In this document: positions 33,612 to 40,871 of the stretch, piece by piece
Position numbering within the stretch: position 1 is the stretch's first letter
How the letters are laid out: every line of letters starts with the position of its first letter
Assembly: GCA_024693505.1 (NCBI GenBank)
Contig: JAILKU010000070.1
Location: forward strand, 1 to 44,105
Direction of reading: 5' to 3'
Length of the DNA: 44,105 nt
Source: Bacteroidaceae bacterium
GTDB lineage: Bacteria > Bacteroidota > Bacteroidia > Bacteroidales > Bacteroidaceae
Notes under the pieces: generated by a model
Databases searched by the model: none
What the model saw: the letters and a program-made list of their open reading frames with translations, nothing else
Told to the model about the DNA's origin: nothing
Made by a program: the position numbers and the translations under genes

Positions 33612-33671
33612 GAATCCCACCATAACTCCCATAATTCCCATAAATTCCCATAACTCCCATAAATTCCCACA
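33612..33671 (+). repeat. CATAACTCC/CATAAATTCC tandem spacer before lyxose isomerase
   Basis: Five alternating units of 9-10 bp (CATAACTCC, CATAATTCC, CATAAATTCC, CATAACTCC, CATAAATTCC) fill nearly the whole gap and end 4-5 bp before the isomerase ATG. Confidence 0.8.
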
Positions 33672-33674
33672 AAA

Positions 33675-34355
33675 ATGAAAAGAAGCGAAATCAATCAAAT
33701 CATCCGCGATGCCGAGACATTTCTGGCATCCCGTCAGTTCGTACTGCCCGAATGGGCTAACTGGAGTCTGGCCGACTGGCAGGCCAATAAAGATCGTGTA
33801 GGTTACATCACCGAGCGTATGCTGGGTTGGGACATCACCGACTTCGGCTCGGGCGATTTCCTGCACCGTGGTCTCTTCCTGTTCACCATCCGAAATGGCA
33901 AGTACGGCGTCGATAAGAAACCGTATGCCGAGAAGATCATGATTGTCGAGGAGAACCAGGAAACGCCCATGCACTTCCACTGGTCCAAGATGGAGGATAT
34001 CATCAATCGCGGTGGCGGCAACCTCGTCATCGAGCTTTACAATGCCGACAAGGATGAGCAGTTTGCCCAGACCCCGGTTCATTTCCGCATTGACGGCATA
34101 GAGCATGTCATGGAGCCAGGTGGACGTATCGTGCTTCATCCCGGTCAGAGCATTTGCATGGAGCAGTATCTCTATCACCGTTTCTATGGCGAGCCGGGGC
34201 ATGGAAAGGTTATGGTTGGCGAGGTGAGTCAGTGCAACGACGATACTTCCGACAACCGTTTCTACGAACCCGTTGGCCGCTTCCCCGAGATTGAGGAAGA
34301 CGAGGCACCCCTGCATCTCCTCTGCTCCGACTACGGTAAGTTCTTAAGCGAATGA
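33675..34355 (+). CDS. D-lyxose isomerase (cupin sugar isomerase)
   Basis: A 226-residue cytoplasmic cupin. The metal site is visible in ETPMHFHWSKMEDII (His100, His102, Glu107), with a later His in YLYHRFYG. The closing GEVSQCNDDTSDNRFYEPVGRFPEIEEDE is the conserved end of D-lyxose ketol-isomerases. Known members interconvert D-lyxose and D-xylulose, and several also D-mannose and D-fructose. Length is normal. It lies 64 bp after GH92 and 7 bp before the kinase gene, which makes a shared pathway very likely. If GH92 releases mannose, the likely product is fructose; a lyxose-containing substrate would give xylulose. Confidence 0.93.
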   Translation: MKRSEINQIIRDAETFLASRQFVLPEWANWSLADWQANKDRVGYITERMLGWDITDFGSGDFLHRGLFLFTIRNGKYGVDKKPYAEKIMIVEENQETPMHFHWSKMEDIINRGGGNLVIELYNADKDEQFAQTPVHFRIDGIEHVMEPGGRIVLHPGQSICMEQYLYHRFYGEPGHGKVMVGEVSQCNDDTSDNRFYEPVGRFPEIEEDEAPLHLLCSDYGKFLSE

Positions 34356-34362
34356 TCAGGCT

Positions 34363-35550
34363 ATGAAGAAAATTCTCATCTCCGGTGTAGGGTGCTGTCT
34401 GTTGGACCGTATCTACGACCATATCGATTTTTGTGCGCCCACGTTTCGGCAGTATATGAGTCAAAGGCCTGGCGATGGTGGCCTGGAACCAGGCAAGCTC
34501 ACATTCGAGGAAGAGGTCGAACGTTTTGCAGGATGCCGCTTTACCGACATTCTGCCTGTGCTCACCCAGGGCCGCCAGCCCGACAAGGAAAACATCGGCG
34601 GCCCCTGTATCGTGGCCCTTATCGGAGCCGCCCAATTGGCATACCAAGAGAGCATTGTGCGCTTCTACGGCTGTCATGGTGACGATGTCGTGGGAGCCCG
34701 GATGCGCGAAGCCTTAGGGCGTACACCTGTTGATCTCACTCATTACCGCAGTGAGCCAGGCAGTGAAACGGCCTCCACAAGTGTGCTCTCTGATCCCGAC
34801 TACGACAACGGGCACGGAGAGCGCACCTTCGTAAACACCATAGGTGCATCGTGGAAGTACCTGCCTGAAGAGGTGGATGCCAGTTTCTACGAGGCAGACA
34901 TCTGTGTCTTCGGCGGTACCGCTATCGTGCCGATGATTCATCGCGGTATGCGGCAGATGCTTCAGCAGGCCCACCAGCGCGGTGCCTTCACTGTGGTGAA
35001 CACCGTCTATGACTTCCTTAGTGAGAAGCAGAACCCCGGTCAGCGATGGCTCTTGGGCGACTCCGACGAGACCTATCCCCTCATCGACCTACTTATTGTG
35101 GATCATGAGGAGTCTCTGCGGCTAAGCGGTACGAGCAGCATACCTCAAGCCATAGACTTTTTCGGCGAGAAGGGCGTAAAGGCCGTACTGGTTACCAATG
35201 GCGCACACGATGTCTATCTTTGGGCAGACAGCCCTGTTTTCGGACAGGTCGGGATGCAGACAATGCCCGTCTCGGCTGAAGTCGGCGCAGAGCTGCGGGC
35301 CGGTCGGAGAGGCGACAGCACAGGATGCGGGGATAATTTCGTAGGTGGCGTCCTCGCCTCCATCGCCCGTCAGAAGTACGCCGGGCAAACAAGTTTCGAC
35401 CTTAGGGAGGCCTGCCGCTGGGGCATCGTCTCTGGAGGGTTCACTTGCTTCTACTACGGCGGCACTTATTTCGAGACACATCAAGGCGAAAAGCTGCAAC
35501 TGCTTACCCCATTCTACGAGAAATATCTCCGGCAGACGGAGCTGCAGTAG
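34363..35550 (+). CDS. PfkB-family carbohydrate kinase
   Basis: A 395-residue kinase of the ribokinase/PfkB superfamily. It opens with ISGVGCCLLDRIY and ends its active site with GDSTGCGDNFVGG (catalytic Asp324). Substrate-side motifs are NIGGPCIVALIGAAQL and YGCHGDDVVGARM. It is longer than the usual 300-330 residues; extra sequence lies near residues 25-60 and 215-235. Its place after the isomerase suggests it phosphorylates the ketose product (fructose or xylulose), giving a substrate for the aldolase at the head of the operon. The 3' end overlaps the converging integrase remnant by 47 bp. Substrate is inferred. Confidence 0.9.
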   Translation: MKKILISGVGCCLLDRIYDHIDFCAPTFRQYMSQRPGDGGLEPGKLTFEEEVERFAGCRFTDILPVLTQGRQPDKENIGGPCIVALIGAAQLAYQESIVRFYGCHGDDVVGARMREALGRTPVDLTHYRSEPGSETASTSVLSDPDYDNGHGERTFVNTIGASWKYLPEEVDASFYEADICVFGGTAIVPMIHRGMRQMLQQAHQRGAFTVVNTVYDFLSEKQNPGQRWLLGDSDETYPLIDLLIVDHEESLRLSGTSSIPQAIDFFGEKGVKAVLVTNGAHDVYLWADSPVFGQVGMQTMPVSAEVGAELRAGRRGDSTGCGDNFVGGVLASIARQKYAGQTSFDLREACRWGIVSGGFTCFYYGGTYFETHQGEKLQLLTPFYEKYLRQTELQ

Positions 35551-36046
35551 ACCTTATCTGTTCCAGAATCATGTGATTGGCGTTGTCGATGACACTCGAA
35601 TTCAGCGACGCCAGATAGATTCGTGTCATATTCTCCGAGCCGTGCCCCATCGCTTCACTGATCACAGAGAGCGGCACTTGCTGGCTGTAGGCAATGCTTG
35701 CCCAAGAATGGCGGGCAACGTACATCGTCAGCCGGTTTGGCAGCCCTGCCATCTCCGAGACGGCTCTTAGCTGCGTATTTATCAGATGCTGTGCGTTCCG
35801 GTACTGCCGCCACTCGTTGCCCGCTCTATGTATAAGCGGAAGCAGGTAGGGGCTGTCGTCATTCCTGTACCGGCTCACGATTTCATTCATACACCGCTCC
35901 CATCGGATGCTGAGGAGCTGGCCTGTTTTGTGCCTCCGGTAAGTGAGGATGCCCTGGCATAAATCCGACTTGCGCAAGAAGCACATATCAACAAACGACA
36001 TCCCTCTCGTATAGAAACTGAAGAGGAATAAATCACGCCCTCGGCA
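35504..36046 (-). pseudogene. Tyrosine recombinase (integrase), 5'-truncated remnant
   Basis: The frame is open from a stop at 36047-36049 to the stop at 35504. It encodes only the catalytic half of a Bacteroidota phage-type integrase: RDLFLFSFYTRGMSFVDM with the box-I Arg, then YVARHSWASIAY with box II, and finally GHGSENMTRIYLASL with the nucleophile Tyr. The first ATG (36001) lies after the box-I Arg, so a protein made from it would lack a catalytic residue. The N-terminal core-binding domain, some 200-250 residues in relatives, is missing; upstream sequence turns into 21- and 22-bp tandem repeats. It overlaps the 3' end of the kinase gene. Probably a relic of a lost mobile element or invertase. 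Confidence 0.85.
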
Positions 36047-36078
36047 TCAAAAAGTTTTTGTCCCACTGAGGATTTTTT

Positions 36079-36162
36079 GTTGCTGGGCGAGCAACACAAG
36101 TTGCTGGGCTGGCAATATAAGTTGTTGGGCGAGCAACATAAGTTGCTGGGCTGGCAACATAA
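36079..36162. repeat. 21-bp tandem array, four units with internal dyad
   Basis: Units begin at 36079, 36100, 36121 and 36142 and read GTTGCTGGGCKRGCAACATAA with small changes. GTTGC and GCAAC in each unit are complementary, so each could form a small hairpin. Confidence 0.9.
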
Positions 36163-36192
36163 AATGCAAAGGGGAGTAAGGAAAAACAGAAC

Positions 36193-36302
36193 GGGATTGC
36201 GACAAAAGCAAGAGGGGATAGAGACAAAGACAGAACGGGATTGAGACAAAACCAGAAGGTGTCTGAGGCAAAGGCAGAAGGGGATTGAGACAAAGACAAG
36301 AG
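36193..36302. repeat. 22-bp tandem array, five units
   Basis: GGGATTGAGACAAAGACAGA-like units recur every 22 bp at about 36193, 36215, 36237, 36259 and 36281, with a partial unit at 36303. The fourth unit is the most degenerate. Confidence 0.8.
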
Positions 36303-36385
36303 GGGACTAAAGCGTATATTCGCAATATTGAAGCTCTGTCCCGCAAGGTTAACAGCACTTCAGAAACAAAAAATAAAGAATTTAT

Positions 36386-36416
36386 TTTGTATTTTGCTCG
36401 GTTTACACTACCTTTG
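36386..36416 (+). promoter_or_regulatory. Promoter of the S41 protease / ybeY / ruvB run
   Basis: TTTG (36386-36389), a 19-nt spacer and TACCTTTG (36409-36416). It decides the start of the protease gene: the in-frame ATG at 36328 lies upstream of it. Confidence 0.85.
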
Positions 36417-36438
36417 CATAATAAATATGGTAAAGAAG

Positions 36439-38061
36439 ATGAATTTTGGACGAAAAATAGCGTGCGGTGTGCTACTCTTGTGCCTTTCGGCAAGCGTAGC
36501 AGCACAAGTGAGGTTTAGCAACCAGAAACTTAATAATGGAGGTGAGTCTGCCCTGAGAGAAAACGTGGGTAAGCTGATCAACGCCTCGGCCATGATATAT
36601 CAACTCTATGTGGACAGTGTGGATAGCAAGAAGATGGTGGAGGATGCCATAAACGGCATACTCTCCAAGCTCGATCCGCACTCTGCCTATACGAATGCGG
36701 TGGAGACGAAGCGCTTCACTGAGCCGCTGGAGGGCAGCTTCGAGGGCATCGGTGTGCAGTTCAACATGCTGGAGGACACGCTCATCGTGATTCAGCCCGT
36801 ACCCAAGGGCCCCAGCGAGAAGGTGGGCATATTGGCCGGCGACCGCATCATCAGCGTAGCCGACACAGCCATCGCCGGTGTGAAGATGAGCCGGGAGGAG
36901 ATTATGCGCCGGCTGCGCGGCCCGAAGGGCTCAGTAGCCCACCTGGGCGTATTGCGTTCGGGCATCAAGGACACCCTGAAGTTTGATGTCGTGCGCGACA
37001 AGATACCCGTCAACTCTGTGGATGCCGCCTATATGGTTACGCCTACAATCGGACTCATCCGCTTCAACAACTTCGCCCAGACAACGCACGATGAGGTGGT
37101 GATGGCCATTGACCGCCTGAAGGAAAAGGGCATGAAGGACCTGATACTGGATCTTCAGCAGAACGGCGGCGGATACCTGCAGGCAGCAGCCGACATAGCC
37201 AGCGAGTTCCTGCAGAAGGGCGATCTGATTGTCTATACCCGTGGCCGAAGCGTACCCGACCAGGAGTTCCGCAGTACGGGCGGCGGGGCTTTCACAGAGG
37301 GAAAGATAATCGTTCTGGTGGACGACTACAGCGCTTCTGCCTCGGAGATTCTGGCCGGCGCCATCCAGGATCAGGACCGCGGTATAGTGGTGGGGCGCCG
37401 CACTTTCGGCAAGGGACTGGTTCAGCGCCCCCTGGAAATGCCCGACGGCAGCATGATTCGCCTGACCGTAGCCCGCTACTACACCCCCAGCGGACGCTGC
37501 ATTCAGAAGCCCTACGAGAAGGGCAAGCAGCGCGAATATGCCCTGGACATCATCAACCGCTACAACAAAGGCGAGCTGACGAACGCAGACAGCATCCACT
37601 TCCCCGACTCGCTGCGCTATCAGACCCTTCGCAAGCAGCGCACCGTCTATGGCGGCGGCGGAATCATGCCCGACTATTTCGTGGCGCTGGACTCAACGCG
37701 TTTCAGCAAGCAGTACCGCCAGCTCTCGGCCAAGAACCTGATTGTGAACACCAGCCTGAAGTATATGGACAAACATCGCAAGAAGCTGACGAAGTCCTAT
37801 CCCACTTTTGAGAAATTCCAGAAGAACTTCCAGGTGCCTCAGGACGTTATCGACGGCATTCTGGCCGAGGGCGAGAAGCAGGAGATAAAGGCCAAGGACG
37901 AGGCCGAGAAGAGTAAGACCATCGAGAATATACAACTCATAATGAAGGGCCTGATAGCCCGCGACCTCTGGGACATGAGCGAGTACTATGCCGTCATCTA
38001 TGCCGATGACGAGGTGGTACACAAGGCAGTCGAACTGATGGAGAGCAACAATGAACAGTAG
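36439..38061 (+). CDS. S41-family C-terminal processing protease (CtpA-like)
   Basis: A 540-residue exported protease; signal peptide MNFGRKIACGVLLLCLSASV, cleaved near AAQ. The ATG at 36439 follows an AAAGAAG; an ATG at 36427 would leave almost no leader after the promoter. An N-terminal helical part is followed by a PDZ domain (GIGVQFNMLEDTLIVIQPVP, then GILAGDRIISVADTAI). The S41 core has DLILDLQQNGGGYLQAAADI, catalytic Ser300 in SASASEI and Lys325 in FGKGLVQ, 25 residues apart as in the family. The last 150 residues are charged and helical. It likely processes periplasmic or lipoprotein substrates. It overlaps ybeY by 11 bases. Confidence 0.93.
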   Translation: MNFGRKIACGVLLLCLSASVAAQVRFSNQKLNNGGESALRENVGKLINASAMIYQLYVDSVDSKKMVEDAINGILSKLDPHSAYTNAVETKRFTEPLEGSFEGIGVQFNMLEDTLIVIQPVPKGPSEKVGILAGDRIISVADTAIAGVKMSREEIMRRLRGPKGSVAHLGVLRSGIKDTLKFDVVRDKIPVNSVDAAYMVTPTIGLIRFNNFAQTTHDEVVMAIDRLKEKGMKDLILDLQQNGGGYLQAAADIASEFLQKGDLIVYTRGRSVPDQEFRSTGGGAFTEGKIIVLVDDYSASASEILAGAIQDQDRGIVVGRRTFGKGLVQRPLEMPDGSMIRLTVARYYTPSGRCIQKPYEKGKQREYALDIINRYNKGELTNADSIHFPDSLRYQTLRKQRTVYGGGGIMPDYFVALDSTRFSKQYRQLSAKNLIVNTSLKYMDKHRKKLTKSYPTFEKFQKNFQVPQDVIDGILAEGEKQEIKAKDEAEKSKTIENIQLIMKGLIARDLWDMSEYYAVIYADDEVVHKAVELMESNNEQ

Positions 38062-38497
38062 TGTGACATTTCTTTCTGAGGGTGTGCAGATACCCGCTGC
38101 TCTGAACCAGGCAATGGTGTCGGAGTGGGTGGAGTGCGTGGCACGCTCATACGCCAAGGAACTCGGGCGGGTGACGTATATCTTCGTCGGCGACGAGCGC
38201 ATCCTGGAGGTGAACCGCCAGTTCCTCGGGCACGACTACTATACTGACATTATCACCTTCGACTATACAGAGGGAAAGCACATCAGCGGCGACCTCTTCA
38301 TCAGCCTGGATACCGTGCGCTCGAATGCCGAGCAGCTGGGGGTGCCTTACGGGAACGAGCTGCATCGCGTCGTCATTCACGGCATCCTGCACCTCTGCGG
38401 CATCAACGACAAGGGACCAGGCGAGCGCGAAGTGATGGAGGCCGCCGAGAACAGGGCGCTGGCCCTGCTGGCAAGCATGAACAACGAACAGAAATAG
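38051..38497 (+). CDS. ybeY: Endoribonuclease YbeY
   Basis: A 148-residue metal-dependent endoribonuclease used in 16S rRNA maturation and ribosome quality control. The N-terminal strand region has YIFVGDERILEVNRQFLGHD and TDIITFDY. The metal box is VIHGILHLCGINDKG: His110 and His114 are present, but the third ligand, His in the usual HGxLHLxGYDH, is Asp120. The same change occurs in other Bacteroidota YbeY sequences as far as I recall, so it is probably functional. It overlaps the protease gene by 11 bases and precedes ruvB by 9 bp. Confidence 0.92.
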   Translation: MNSSVTFLSEGVQIPAALNQAMVSEWVECVARSYAKELGRVTYIFVGDERILEVNRQFLGHDYYTDIITFDYTEGKHISGDLFISLDTVRSNAEQLGVPYGNELHRVVIHGILHLCGINDKGPGEREVMEAAENRALALLASMNNEQK

Positions 38498-38506
38498 AAG
38501 AAATAA

Positions 38507-39547
38507 GTGAACGACTCAGATTTTGATATACGCGAAGAAGGCCGGATCAAGGAGAAAGACTTCGAGAATGCCCTGCGCCCCCTGCGTTTTGAAGACTTTG
38601 CAGGCCAGCAGAAGGTCGTCGACAACCTGCGTGTCTTCGTCGATGCGGCACGCTATCGGGGCGAACCGCTCGACCACACCCTGCTGCACGGGCCTCCAGG
38701 ACTGGGAAAGACCACGCTGAGCAATATCATAGCCAACGAGCTGGGCGTAGGCTTCAAGCTGACCAGCGGGCCTGTGCTGGACAAACCAGGCGACCTGGCG
38801 GGCATACTCACCAGCCTGGAACCCAACGATGTGCTCTTTATCGACGAGATACACCGCCTCTCCCCTGTCGTAGAGGAATATCTCTACAGCGCAATGGAGG
38901 ACTACCGCATCGACATCATGATAGACAAGGGCCCCAGCGCACGCAGCATACAGATTGACCTCAGCCCCTTCACCCTGGTGGGCGCCACTACGCGCAGCGG
39001 ACTGCTCACAGCCCCCCTCCGCGCCCGCTTCGGCATCAACCTGCACCTGGAATACTACGATGCACCCACGCTGCAGAAGATCATCATACGCAGTGCCGGC
39101 ATCATGGGAGTGCCCATCGACGCTGAGGCAGCCGGCGAGATAGCCAGCCGCAGCCGGGGCACGCCACGAATCGCCAACGCCCTGTTGCGCCGCGTAAGAG
39201 ACTTCGCACAGGTGAAGGGCAATGGTCGCATCGACATGAAGATAGCCCGCTTCGGACTTGAGGCGCTCAACATAGACCGCTACGGGCTCGACGAGATAGA
39301 CAACAAGATTCTGCTCACCATCATCGACAAGTTCCGCGGCGGACCTGTAGGCATCAACACGATAGCCACAGCCATCGGCGAGGATGGCGGCACGGTGGAG
39401 GAGGTCTATGAGCCATTCCTCATCAAGGAGGGCTTCATCAAGCGCACTCCCCGCGGTCGCGAAGTCACCGAACTGGCATACAGCCATCTGGGACGAACGA
39501 TGGGAACCCGCTACGGAAACCCCTTGCAGGGCGACCTCTTTGACTGA
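38507..39547 (+). CDS. ruvB: Holliday junction branch migration ATPase RuvB
   Basis: A 346-residue AAA+ motor that, with RuvA, drives branch migration in recombination repair. Walker A GPPGLGKT is at 62-69, Walker B with DEIHRLSP at 113-120, and sensor 1 [18 protein letters not shown] downstream. The C-terminal winged helix ends with [14 protein letters not shown]. The start is GTG (38507), preceded by AGAAGAAATAA; no ATG fits the conserved N-terminus better. All motifs and length are normal. Confidence 0.97.
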   Translation: MNDSDFDIREEGRIKEKDFENALRPLRFEDFAGQQKVVDNLRVFVDAARYRGEPLDHTLLHGPPGLGKTTLSNIIANELGVGFKLTSGPVLDKPGDLAGILTSLEPNDVLFIDEIHRLSPVVEEYLYSAMEDYRIDIMIDKGPSARSIQIDLSPFTLVGATTRSGLLTAPLRARFGINLHLEYYDAPTLQKIIIRSAGIMGVPIDAEAAGEIASRSRGTPRIANALLRRVRDFAQVKGNGRIDMKIARFGLEALNIDRYGLDEIDNKILLTIIDKFRGGPVGINTIATAIGEDGGTVEEVYEPFLIKEGFIKRTPRGREVTELAYSHLGRTMGTRYGNPLQGDLFD

Positions 39548-39564
39548 CAATGAAAATAATTTTG

Positions 39565-39592
39565 AATTTTGAATTTATCAATTTTGAATTTA
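39565..39592 (+). repeat. 28-nt dispersed repeat, copy 2
   Basis: Identical over 28 bases to 3346-3373 and in the same orientation. It fills the gap between ruvB and the SpmA-SpmB gene and ends 4 bp before the latter's ATG. Confidence 0.85.
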
Positions 39593-39596
39593 TTTT

Positions 39597-40871
39597 ATGG
39601 TACTGAATTATATTTGGATAGGATTTTTCGCAGTGGCGTTTCTGATAGCGCTGATACAACTGATGCTGGGCAATACAGAAGTATTCCCGGCCATTATGAA
39701 CAGCACCTTTGAGAACGCCAAGACGGCATTTGAGATTTCGCTGGGTCTGACAGGAGTGCTGAGCCTGTGGATGGGCATCATGAAGATTGGCGAACGCGGC
39801 GGACTGGTGAACACGCTGGCCCGCTGGCTCTCGCCCCTGATGGTGAAGCTCTTCCCCGATGTGCCTGCCGGGCATCCCGTATTCGGCCACCTCTTCATGA
39901 ATATCAGCGCCAATATGCTGGGACTCGACAATGCCGCTACGCCGCTTGGTCTGAAGGCAATGGAGGGCCTGCAGGAGCTGAACCGCCAGAAGGTGGACAG
40001 CCAGACGACAGACCCCGTAGCGCGTCAACGCGGCTACGAGACGGCCACCAACCCCATGATTATGTTCCTGGTGCTGAATACCAGCGGCCTGACACTGATT
40101 CCCGTCAGCGTGATGGTCTATCGTGCCCAGATGGGTGCCGCACAGCCCACCGATGTCTTCATTCCCATCCTCATCGCCACTACGGTTGCCACGCTGGCCG
40201 GTATGGTCATCACCAGTCTCTATCAGCGCATCAACCTCTTCAACCGCGTCATCCTCGGCACCATCCTGGGTCTCTGCCTGCTGGTGAGCGGCGTGATATG
40301 GCTGGGTTCTGTTGTCGATCGCGAGACGATGAACCAGTGGAGCTCCGTGGTTGCCAACGTCATCCTGTTCTCGGTCATCATCGCCTTTATCGCCTCGGGC
40401 GTAAGGAAGCGCATCAATGTCTATGAGGCCTTCATCGAGGGTGCCAAGGGAGGCTTCGAGACGGCTGTACGCATCATCCCCTACCTGGTGGCCATCCTGG
40501 TGGCCATTGGCGTATTCCGCGCATCGGGAGCCATGAGCTTCATCGTGGACGGCCTGGGCCGACTGGTGGAGTGGTGCGGCGGAAATGCCGACTACGTGGC
40601 CGCCCTGCCCACAGCCATCATGAAACCCCTCAGCGGCAGCGGAGCGCGCGGCATGATGGTGGATGCCATGCAGACCTATGGCGCCGACTCCTTCGTGGGC
40701 CGCCTCTCCAGCATCTTCCAGGGTGCTACGGATACGACATTCTACATCCTCGCCGTCTATTTCGGCTCGGTGGGCGTTCGCCACACCCGCCACGCCGTAT
40801 CGGCCGGATTGCTAACTGATATTTGTGGCGTCATAGCAGCCATGGTAGTGGCATATATCTTTTTCGGCTGA
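39597..40871 (+). CDS. SpmA-SpmB fusion, nucleoside-recognition (Gate) domain membrane protein
   Basis: A 424-residue inner membrane protein with about eight to ten hydrophobic segments. The N-terminal half resembles SpmA (IMNSTFENAKTAFEISLGLTG, then LFPDVPAGHPVFGHLFMNIS and NMLGLDNAATPLGLKAM). The C-terminal half resembles SpmB (YEAFIEGAKGGFETAVRIIP, then PLSGSGARGMMVDAM and FQGATDTTFYI). In sporulating Firmicutes these are two separate spore-maturation proteins; in Bacteroidota, which do not sporulate, the fused form is common and its function is unknown, perhaps transport. The stop overlaps the next start as TGATG. Confidence 0.9.
   Translation: MVLNYIWIGFFAVAFLIALIQLMLGNTEVFPAIMNSTFENAKTAFEISLGLTGVLSLWMGIMKIGERGGLVNTLARWLSPLMVKLFPDVPAGHPVFGHLFMNISANMLGLDNAATPLGLKAMEGLQELNRQKVDSQTTDPVARQRGYETATNPMIMFLVLNTSGLTLIPVSVMVYRAQMGAAQPTDVFIPILIATTVATLAGMVITSLYQRINLFNRVILGTILGLCLLVSGVIWLGSVVDRETMNQWSSVVANVILFSVIIAFIASGVRKRINVYEAFIEGAKGGFETAVRIIPYLVAILVAIGVFRASGAMSFIVDGLGRLVEWCGGNADYVAALPTAIMKPLSGSGARGMMVDAMQTYGADSFVGRLSSIFQGATDTTFYILAVYFGSVGVRHTRHAVSAGLLTDICGVIAAMVVAYIFFG

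Larger units (their letters stand above)
36047..36438. other. Intergenic region with two tandem arrays and the S41 protease promoter
   Basis: No convincing gene. It holds a 21-bp array (36079-36162), a 22-bp array (36193-36302), a stretch of about 80 bp without features and a strong promoter at 36386-36416. Minus-strand reading through the 21-bp array gives a Ser-Asn-Leu-Cys-Cys-like repeat peptide that is probably not made. Confidence 0.75.

Noticed and set aside
35887..36505. Minus-strand frames through the 21- and 22-bp arrays giving repeat peptides
   Set aside because: The longest also crosses the ctpA promoter and start; the 22-bp period breaks the frame, so coding is unlikely.
38051..38497. 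YbeY thought to be inactive because the third His is Asp
   Set aside because: Asp can bind zinc and the rest of the protein is well conserved, so the gene is kept as functional.
38516..39550. Minus-strand open frame opposite ruvB, and a similar one at 39465-40793
   Set aside because: Antisense shadows of well-recognised genes; compositions are Ala/His/Gly-rich without family motifs.
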